From assembly GCA_009925805.1 (NCBI GenBank), contig RFQF01000140.1, positions 1 through 5,460 on the forward strand: a stretch of DNA of 5,460 bases, given 5' to 3'. The translations under genes and the position numbers were made by a program. The stretch is from Flavobacteriia bacterium. GTDB lineage: Bacteria > Bacteroidota > Bacteroidia > Flavobacteriales_D > Crocinitomicaceae. Within the stretch, counting starts at the first letter, position 1. Each line of letters begins with the position of its first letter. The notes below the pieces were generated by a model. It did no database searches, was not told where the DNA came from, and saw only the letters and a list, made by a program, of their open reading frames with translations. Positions 1 to 5,460 of the stretch are shown here, in pieces.

Positions 1-471
1 TCAACGCAAGGAAATCAACTTGCAACTCCTAGTGGAGTTTCTGCTACAACAACCAGAACTGATGGAGTTAATATTTCTTGGTCTGCTGTGTCTGGTGCTG
101 CTTACTACGGTATTTGGTGGGGAGGTCCTCCTGGATACGACAACGCTCCTGACTTTGGTGGACCAAGTAGCGCTGGTGGGTGGAATGGTAGTGGAACTTC
201 ATTCTTAGATACGACTATTTCTGCTGGAGGAAGTCGCACATACTATGTTCAGGCATATCAAAGCGGAAACCCTACTGGAACAAAATCAAACTGGAGCGCT
301 GGAGCAACTGGAACTAGAGCAAGTGCGCCGCCGCCAACTGCGCCAGTAATTACAAGTGGTCCTAGTATTTCTTGGGCTTCTGGAAACAACTTCACACTAT
401 CAGCAACTGCATCAAACGCAACTAACCTTGAATTTTTTGTTGAAGGAAAAGGATCGCAATGCCCCCTTTAA
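1..471 (+). CDS. Fibronectin type III-like surface or structural protein, internal fragment (5' end outside window; 3' end probably artificial)
   Basis: The frame is open from base 1 with no start in the window, so the N-terminus is missing. It gives 156 residues, rich in Gly, Ser, Thr, Ala and Trp and poor in charged residues, as in secreted beta-sandwich proteins. Residues about 7-107 fit a fibronectin type III pattern: a Pro-x-x-Val entry strand (TPSGV), an ISW core strand with Trp27, a V-x-GA-x-YY-x-I strand at 30-38, and a YYVQAYQ strand at 81-87. A Pro-rich linker (SAPPPTAP, 108-115) leads to a second Ig/FN3-like domain (VITSGP... to EFFVEG) that is cut after about 35 residues. The last residues before the TAA at 469-471 (SQCPL) do not continue the fold and overlap the next gene in another frame, so I doubt this stop is native. 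Such domains occur in adhesins, extracellular enzymes and phage tail proteins; the fragment cannot tell these apart. Codon choice is strongly GCT/ACT/GGA/GGT-like, unlike the downstream genes. Reading frame is certain; function is only a fold-level guess. Confidence 0.65.
   Translation, partial: STQGNQLATPSGVSATTTRTDGVNISWSAVSGAAYYGIWWGGPPGYDNAPDFGGPSSAGGWNGSGTSFLDTTISAGGSRTYYVQAYQSGNPTGTKSNWSAGATGTRASAPPPTAPVITSGPSISWASGNNFTLSATASNATNLEFFVEGKGSQCPL
440..470. other. Abrupt junction between two unrelated coding sequences
   Basis: Left of this stretch only frame 1 makes a plausible protein (FN3-like); right of it only frame 2 does (Ig-like lipoprotein C-terminus). No start codon, ribosome binding site, terminator or intergenic gap separates them. 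Both the end of the left protein and the beginning of the right one are missing. Codon choice also changes across the site, from repetitive GCT/ACT/GGA codons to mixed codons with many TTG, CGC and GAA. I see no terminal inverted repeat, target-site duplication or transposase that would mark an insertion. A metagenomic assembly misjoin or an illegitimate recombination event both fit; a simple indel within one fused gene is the weaker alternative. Confidence 0.55.
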
Positions 472-1051
472 AGCAGAATTGGCTTCTGAGGTAATGGGTA
501 ATCCAATAAGCCTGCGCTGGAACGGTTTTTTATCCGACGATGTTGAACCCAATAAAATCCACCTCGTACGTCCGGACTCTAGCGAGATTATGGTGGATTC
601 TTTTGTCGTTAAAAACAATCATTTACTGATTTACAGTCGATCCTGGAGCAAAGGTAAAGTAACCATACGCTTCGATTCAGAAGCGTGTTCTATGCGTTTG
701 GGAGGGGTAAATCAACCCCAAACCTTGGAAGGGAATTATCTCGCACCGTCCGACCTCGGAACCTTAATGGTGCAATTTCCTGAAGAACTTCAAGGGCACC
801 TCGTGCTGCTAGAAAAACAGGGCAAAATCGTACAAAGTAAACAATACGGAAAACAAAATGCTTCCCGCAAGGACGTGTTTCGGCAATTGATTCCGGGAGA
901 ATACCAAATACTCATCGTGGAAGATATCAACGGGAACGGATACTGGGATACCTTTCGTCCAACAACACGGGAACCGGCCGAGCCCTTAAAACGCTACACA
1001 AAAATCCCTAAAGTCCGCGCCAATTGGGAAGTGGAGGCGATATTAGAATAA
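443..1051 (+). pseudogene. C-terminal part of a Bacteroidota Ig-like-domain (SbsA-type) surface lipoprotein; 5' end missing
   Basis: Frame 2 encodes about 200 convincing residues ending at the TAA at 1049-1051. The segment from about 460 (NAPFKAEL, then NPISLRWNGFLSDDVEPNKI) resembles an SbsA/Ig-like domain, with the strand pattern 'Pro-hydrophobic-x-Trp-Asn...Asp...Lys-hydrophobic'. The C-terminal part has a 'GTLMVQF' strand, a 'LIPGEYQILIVEDINGNG' strand and loop with an acidic D-x-N-x-NG-x-WD turn at 923-949, and the ending 'KVRANWEVE'. I recall this ending from a widespread Bacteroidota family of envelope lipoproteins of roughly 500-600 residues with an N-terminal lipobox. Here the signal peptide, lipobox and first Ig domains are absent. 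An in-frame ATG at 356 exists, but residues encoded from 356 to about 442 read like an out-of-frame shadow of the FN3-like fragment; the next ATG, at 494, lies inside the Ig-like fold. It is therefore a truncated copy or the right half of a chimeric join, not a whole gene. The left boundary given is approximate, within about 440-460. Biochemical role is unknown. Confidence 0.7.
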
Positions 1052-1074
1052 CCGATACAAAAGTTATCAACACC

Positions 1075-1106
1075 TTAACTGAAGTTATTAATAATCGGTA
1101 ATTTTA
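1075..1106 (+). promoter_or_regulatory. Weak candidate Bacteroidota-type promoter for dnaE
   Basis: The Bacteroidota housekeeping promoter consensus is TTG near -33 and TAnnTTTG near -7. TAATTTTA at 1099-1106 matches the -7 box at all but the final G. A TTA at 1075-1077, 21 bases upstream, is a one-mismatch candidate for the -33 box and overlaps the palindrome. Initiation a few bases after 1106 would leave a leader of only about 15-20 bases before the ATG at 1129. No GGAGG-like ribosome binding site precedes that ATG, which is normal in this phylum. Both boxes carry a mismatch, so this is a suggestion only; read-through from the upstream gene is the alternative. Confidence 0.2.
1076..1087. 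repeat. Short palindrome (TAACT-GA-AGTTA) with flanking direct repeat in the dnaE upstream gap
   Basis: TAACT at 1076-1080 and its exact reverse complement AGTTA at 1083-1087 are separated by two bases. The heptamer AAGTTAT occurs at 1061-1067 and again at 1082-1088, a 21-base offset, which is about two helical turns. AGTTA at 1062-1066 can also pair with TAACT at 1076-1080 as a small hairpin. The element lies in the only non-coding gap of the window, just before dnaE. It could be an operator half-site pair, but in an AT-rich gap of 77 bases such short matches can arise by chance. Confidence 0.25.
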
Positions 1107-1128
1107 AGATTCACGAATCACATCCATC

Positions 1129-4100
1129 ATGTACTTAATTTTTGATACAGAAACCACGGGTTTGCCGCGTAATTTCAAGGCACCAATCACCGATACCGAC
1201 AATTGGCCCCGAGTGGTTCAATTAGCTTGGCAGTTGCACGACATCAACGGAAAACTCCTCCGACGACAAGACGCCCTCATTCAACCCGAGGGCTTCACGA
1301 TACCCTATGATTCTGAACAGGTGCATGGTATTTCGACGGCGCTTGCGGCTCAAGAAGGATTACCACTGCGGGAAGTGGTTACGCACTTTCTCAACGACCT
1401 TGAAAAAGCGCAGTTTGTCGTTGGACATAATCTTACGTTCGATTTGAATGTGTTAGGGTGTGAATTGGTGCGACTTGGGTTAGATTCAACCTTGCATAAC
1501 ACACCGGTTTTAGATACCTGTACCGAGGAGACTGCTGCACGCTTAAAACTACCCGGAGGGAAAGGTGGGAAATTTAAGTTGCCTACCTTGACAGAATTAT
1601 ACCGTTTCCTATTCGAGGAAAGTTTTGCCGAGGCACACAATGCAACTGCCGATGTGGAAGCCACAACGCGTTGCTTTTTGGAAATGATTCGCTTGGGCCA
1701 TTTCAGCAAAGAGGCGCTTCGGCAAGATGCAGAGGAGCTTACGCGATTCCAGGAAGTAAATCCCCATAGGATCGCCCTTTTGGGCATAGAGCACAAAAAC
1801 TTGAAAGCCGCAAGTAAGGCCTTGAAGAAAGCTTCGGTCAATGAAATATCCTTGCATGAGGAAATTTCGGAGGAATTAGAAGATGCTCCTTTTACCCACC
1901 TTCACGTACATTCACAATATACCCTATTGCAATCCACAGCGGAAATTAAAGCGCTGGTTCAAAAGGCGATACAGTTTAACATGCCGGCATTAGCCCTTAC
2001 GGACAACGGCAACATGATGGCTGCTTTTCAATTTGAGAAAGTAATTTCAGAGCACAATAAGAAAATAGAAGAAGAGCGCTTAGAAGCCGAGGAAAACGGG
2101 AGCCCATTTTCTAAAAAACCAATCCTTCCCATTATCGGTTGCGAATTTAATGTGTGCCGGGATCGGAAAAATAAAAACGATAAGGATAATGGTTATAAAA
2201 TCGTGCTTTTGGCAAAAAATAAACGAGGGTATCAGCAATTGATAAAAATGGCTTCGATGGCCTATACTGAAGGATTTTATTATGTGCCAAGAGTGGATAA
2301 AGCGCTGATAGAGCAATATAAGGAAGAGCTCATTGCACTTTCTGGAGGCATAGAAGGAGAAATTGGTTCACTGATTTTAAATGTAGGAGAAAACCAAGCC
2401 GAGGAGGCGCTTCTTTGGTGGAAATCACAGTTCGGGGAGGATTTTTACTTGGAAATAAACCGTAATAAGCTCGAGGCACAAGAACATGCGAACGAGGTAT
2501 TGGTGCGTTTTGCCAAAAAGCACTCCGTGGCTTTAGTGGCTACCAACAATACGTATTATGTCGAACAAAGCGATGCCAAAGCCCATGATGTATTGTTGTG
2601 TGTGCGCGAAGGCGAACTCGTTTCCACGCCTATCGGACGAGGTAAAGGATATCGATATGGCTTTGCGAACGACGAGTTCTATTTTAAGTCCCCTGAGCAA
2701 ATGAAGCGTCTCTTTGCCAATCTTCCCGAGGCAATCCTGAGCATCGGAGCTATTCTGGAGAAATGTGAGCCTTATAGCTTGTCGCGCAGCGTGCTCTTAC
2801 CCAAGTTTGACATTCCTCAGGAGTTTATCGATCCATCGGATGAAACCGAAGGAACAAAAAACGGCGAAAATGCTTACTTGCGCCATTTGACGTATCTAGG
2901 AGCGGAGAAACGCTATGGAGCGCTTAGCGAGGCCTTAGTTGATCGCCTGGATTTTGAACTAAAAACCATTGAAAACACAGGGTATCCAGGGTATTTTTTG
3001 ATTGTTCAGGATTTTTGCAAAGCTGCCCGAGAAATGGACGTGGCGGTTGGGCCCGGTAGAGGCTCCGCTGCGGGTTCAGCCGTGGCTTATTGTATTGGAA
3101 TTACCAACATCGACCCTATAAAATACGATTTACTTTTTGAGCGATTTTTGAATCCCGATCGTATCTCTATGCCAGATATTGATATCGATTTCGACGATGA
3201 AGGTAGGGGAAAGGTTATTGACTACGTCATTAAGAAGTACGGTTCCAATCAAGTTGCCCAAATCATTACCTACGGAACAATGGCGGCGAAGTCCGCAATT
3301 CGCGATACCGCACGTGTTATGGACCTTTCATTGCCTGAAGCCGACCGGTTGGCAAAATTGGTTCCCGATTTATCCTTGAAAAAGCTTTTTGAGATGGATG
3401 ATTTGGGGTTAATGGAAGCACTGAAAAACAACGCGGATGGTCTGAACAATGCCCGAGAATTGAAAAAAATATTTCAGGGTTCAGGTCCTGCGAGCGAGGT
3501 GCTCCATCAAGCCAAGGCCATTGAAGGGTCGGTTCGAAATACAGGGATTCATGCTTGCGGTGTAGTTATTACCCCGGATGACATCACGAATTTCGTACCT
3601 GTGGCTACGGCTAAGGATTCGGACATGTATTGTACCCAATTCGATAACTCGGTGGCAGAGGCTGCAGGCCTGCTTAAAATGGACTTTTTAGGGCTTAAAA
3701 CGCTCACACTCATTAAAGACGCCCTTCGGATTATAAAAGAAAATCGGGGCATTGATCTCGATGCAGACCAATTCCCGATTGACGATGAGGCCACGTATCA
3801 ATTGTTTCAGCGAGGCGAAACCGTGGGGGTTTTCCAATACGAATCGACCGGCATGCAGAAATACATGCGTGAATTAAAGCCCACCGAATTTTCCGATTTA
3901 ATTGCCATGAATGCTTTGTATCGCCCAGGACCATTGGAGTACATTCCTTCCTACATTAAACGAAAGCATGGCTATGAAAAGGTGGTTTATGACTTGGAGG
4001 ATTGTGCGGAATTTCTTCAAGAGACCTACGGAATTACTGTTTATCAAGAGCAAGTGATGTTACTTTCCCAAAAACTGGCAGATTTTTCAAAAGGAGAAGC

Positions 4101-5460
4101 AGATTCATTGCGAAAAGCAATGGGTAAAAAGGATATCAAGGTATTGGACAAAATGCGTCCGTTGTTTATTGAACGCGGAACAGCTAAAGGACATGACGTG
4201 GTGAAGTTGGAAAAAATTTGGAAGGATTGGGAGGCCTTTGCTTCCTACGCATTCAACAAATCGCATTCTACATGCTATGCCTGGGTAGCTTATCAAACCG
4301 CTTACTTGAAGGCGAATTATCCTTCCGAGTTTATGGCGTCGGTGTTAAGCAATAACATGAACGATCTTTCCCAAGTTGGTTTTTTCATGGAAGAGTGCCG
4401 CCGTATGGGGGTCGCAGTACTTGGTCCGGATGTGAATGAGTCACGCTTAAATTTTACCGTGAACCAGGAAGGCGCTATTCGCTTTGGGTTGAAAGCCGTT
4501 AAGGGCGTTGGAGAAGCACCGGTGGAAGCCATCCTGAAAGGACGGTCGGAGCAACGGTATGCCGGAATTTTTGATTTTTGTCAAAAAGTGGATTTTGCGG
4601 CCATCAATCAAACAGCCTTTAAACATTTGATTTATGCTGGAGCCTTTGATTCCTTTCAAGAATTGAACCGTGCCCAGTTTTTCGCAACGGATAACCGTTC
4701 AGAAACGCCTTTTTATGAGTTATTGATGCGCTACGGACAAGCATGTAAGAGCGAAGGACAAGCCGCGGATATTCTTTTCCCCGACGACGTGGCCTATCAA
4801 ATTGTTCAGCCAAGCATCCCAAAATCGGAGCCGTGGTCGTCTGGATATACGCTCGGAAAAGAAAAAGAGGTTATCGGTATTTACATTTCGGGGCATCCCA
4901 TGGATGATTTTAAGCGCGAAATTGATGCCTTTTGTTATGGGAATGTGGCCATGATGAAAACCCCGGAAGCGCACCTGGGCAGGGAGTTATTCATACCTGT
5001 GGTGGTGTTAGCGGCTGAACAACGGCAATCGCAAAAAGGAAACGCTTTTGGTACTATATTGATTGAGGATTATACCGATCAGTTCAAACTGAGTGTGTTT
5101 GGAGAAAATTACTTAAGGTTTAAGCATTTGTTTCAGCCAGGGGTGTTTTTGACACTTCGCGGAAAAATCGATGCTTCATGGAATGGAACGCGGGTAGAAT
5201 TTGTCTTAAATGACGTAGAACTTCTGCAGAATTTGCGCGATAAACGCGTCAAGGGGGTACATTTGACACTCTCGAACAAGGAAGTAAACCATTTGCTGAT
5301 TGAAGAATTGAATGAGATTTTGATGGCGCATCAAGGTCCGTGCGATTTAAAATTCACCATTATGGATCCCGTGGAAGGCATTGAGCTTAACATGACTTCG
5401 AAAACCCTGCGGGTTAAACCTGACACGGATTTGTATGACGCCTTAACCAAAATCAACGTG
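1129..5460 (+). CDS. dnaE: DNA polymerase III subunit alpha with fused N-terminal DnaQ-like proofreading exonuclease (3' end outside window)
   Basis: Replicative DNA polymerase (C-family), 1444 codons visible with no stop. ATG 1129 is chosen because a frame-1 stop lies at 1099-1101, no other ATG intervenes, and the first exonuclease strand begins at residue 2. Domains in order: DEDDh exonuclease, about 1-185, with Asp6 and Glu8 (FDTETTG), Asp105 (GHNLTFD) and His170/Asp175 (HNATAD); a linker; PHP, about 254-540, starting HLHVHS; then the polymerase core. The core has the Gly-rich GPGRGSAAGS loop at 641-650, catalytic Asp685 and Asp687 (PDIDIDF) and Asp852 (KMDFLGL), matching E. coli D401, D403 and D555. 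It also has NTGIHACG at 804-811, YRPGP at 931-935 and FNKSHS at 1042-1047. A helix-hairpin-helix (KGVG) sits at 1125-1128, SGHP at 1254-1257, and an OB fold at about 1284-1365. The final residues resemble the end of flavobacterial DnaE, so little is missing. Several PHP metal-ligand positions are replaced (Asn293, Asn446, Asn474, Tyr476), suggesting proofreading rests on the fused exonuclease. Family assignment is secure. Confidence 0.97.
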   Translation, partial: MYLIFDTETTGLPRNFKAPITDTDNWPRVVQLAWQLHDINGKLLRRQDALIQPEGFTIPYDSEQVHGISTALAAQEGLPLREVVTHFLNDLEKAQFVVGHNLTFDLNVLGCELVRLGLDSTLHNTPVLDTCTEETAARLKLPGGKGGKFKLPTLTELYRFLFEESFAEAHNATADVEATTRCFLEMIRLGHFSKEALRQDAEELTRFQEVNPHRIALLGIEHKNLKAASKALKKASVNEISLHEEISEELEDAPFTHLHVHSQYTLLQSTAEIKALVQKAIQFNMPALALTDNGNMMAAFQFEKVISEHNKKIEEERLEAEENGSPFSKKPILPIIGCEFNVCRDRKNKNDKDNGYKIVLLAKNKRGYQQLIKMASMAYTEGFYYVPRVDKALIEQYKEELIALSGGIEGEIGSLILNVGENQAEEALLWWKSQFGEDFYLEINRNKLEAQEHANEVLVRFAKKHSVALVATNNTYYVEQSDAKAHDVLLCVREGELVSTPIGRGKGYRYGFANDEFYFKSPEQMKRLFANLPEAILSIGAILEKCEPYSLSRSVLLPKFDIPQEFIDPSDETEGTKNGENAYLRHLTYLGAEKRYGALSEALVDRLDFELKTIENTGYPGYFLIVQDFCKAAREMDVAVGPGRGSAAGSAVAYCIGITNIDPIKYDLLFERFLNPDRISMPDIDIDFDDEGRGKVIDYVIKKYGSNQVAQIITYGTMAAKSAIRDTARVMDLSLPEADRLAKLVPDLSLKKLFEMDDLGLMEALKNNADGLNNARELKKIFQGSGPASEVLHQAKAIEGSVRNTGIHACGVVITPDDITNFVPVATAKDSDMYCTQFDNSVAEAAGLLKMDFLGLKTLTLIKDALRIIKENRGIDLDADQFPIDDEATYQLFQRGETVGVFQYESTGMQKYMRELKPTEFSDLIAMNALYRPGPLEYIPSYIKRKHGYEKVVYDLEDCAEFLQETYGITVYQEQVMLLSQKLADFSKGEADSLRKAMGKKDIKVLDKMRPLFIERGTAKGHDVVKLEKIWKDWEAFASYAFNKSHSTCYAWVAYQTAYLKANYPSEFMASVLSNNMNDLSQVGFFMEECRRMGVAVLGPDVNESRLNFTVNQEGAIRFGLKAVKGVGEAPVEAILKGRSEQRYAGIFDFCQKVDFAAINQTAFKHLIYAGAFDSFQELNRAQFFATDNRSETPFYELLMRYGQACKSEGQAADILFPDDVAYQIVQPSIPKSEPWSSGYTLGKEKEVIGIYISGHPMDDFKREIDAFCYGNVAMMKTPEAHLGRELFIPVVVLAAEQRQSQKGNAFGTILIEDYTDQFKLSVFGENYLRFKHLFQPGVFLTLRGKIDASWNGTRVEFVLNDVELLQNLRDKRVKGVHLTLSNKEVNHLLIEELNEILMAHQGPCDLKFTIMDPVEGIELNMTSKTLRVKPDTDLYDALTKINV

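Noticed and set aside
20..208. Leu/Val-rich 62-codon frame that looks like a membrane protein
   Set aside because: It is the frame-2 reading of GCT/ACT/GGA-type codons of the FN3-like gene, and this shift generates Leu and Val artificially.
356..442. ATG at 356 as the true start of the Ig-like protein
   Set aside because: The first about 29 codons overlap the FN3-like coding sequence in another frame and give no signal peptide or lipobox, so the ATG is fortuitous.
440..470. Programmed ribosomal frameshift joining the two frames
   Set aside because: The six-T run at 433-438 is not a clear slippery heptamer with a downstream structure, and the two sides belong to different protein types with different codon use.
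412..618. Minus-strand frame of 68 codons spanning the junction
   Set aside because: It runs antisense across both partial genes and has no recognisable motif.
1051..1105. Terminator for the Ig-like gene formed by ACCGAT (1051-1056) and ATCGGT (1094-1099) followed by AATTTT
   Set aside because: The arms are only six bases, the loop is 37 bases and the T run is four bases, so it is unlikely to act as an intrinsic terminator.
1350..1857. Overlapping minus-strand open frames of 163 and 82 codons inside the exonuclease region
   Set aside because: They lie wholly antisense to the strongly conserved exonuclease domain, and their translations (Ser/Arg/Lys/Phe-rich) show no recognisable domain. They are shadows of dnaE.
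2080..4974. Other small minus-strand frames and the plus-strand frame at 3179-3379 within dnaE
   Set aside because: All are out-of-frame readings of conserved polymerase sequence without own ribosome binding sites or recognisable motifs.
1..5460. CRISPR array, tRNA/rRNA gene, insertion sequence, toxin-antitoxin or defence system
   Set aside because: No regularly spaced repeats, cloverleaf, transposase or paired small genes were seen. Apart from the 77-base gap, the window is filled by three coding regions.

Overview
The window looks like a piece of a Bacteroidota genome, most likely class Flavobacteriia. The main reason is one very large gene, read from an ATG at 1129 to the right edge without a stop. 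It encodes a DNA polymerase III alpha subunit whose N-terminus is a complete DnaQ-type (DEDDh) 3'-5' exonuclease. From memory, this exonuclease-PHP-polymerase arrangement is typical of flavobacterial DnaE. A second reason is the gene in front of it, which ends like the C-terminus of an Ig-like-domain surface lipoprotein common in Bacteroidota. The absence of a Shine-Dalgarno sequence before dnaE also fits this phylum.

Layout, left to right, all on the + strand. Positions 1 to about 450 lie in an open frame (frame 1) that enters from the left edge. It encodes a Gly/Ser/Thr/Trp-rich, secreted-looking protein with one fibronectin-type-III-like domain and the start of a second beta-sandwich domain. 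At roughly 440-470 the coding signal jumps abruptly to frame 2: the first frame stops at 469-471, and the C-terminal part of the Ig-like protein runs on to its stop at 1049-1051. The two sides differ in reading frame, codon style and protein family, and the second gene has lost its own start. This looks like a junction between unrelated sequences (assembly chimera or real recombination) more than one gene. A 77-base intergenic gap (1052-1128) holds a short palindrome, a short direct repeat and a weak Bacteroidota-type promoter candidate. Positions 1129-5460 are dnaE, 1444 codons, probably lacking only the last few to few dozen residues.

How the genes work together: DnaE is the replicative polymerase with proofreading in the same chain; its PHP domain keeps some metal-ligand positions but has lost others. 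The Ig-like protein is probably an unrelated cell-envelope protein that merely lies upstream. I see no RNA gene, CRISPR array, insertion sequence or phage integrase, and no convincing new multi-gene system. The points most worth checking are the junction near 450, the degenerate PHP site next to a fused exonuclease, and a variant clamp-binding motif.
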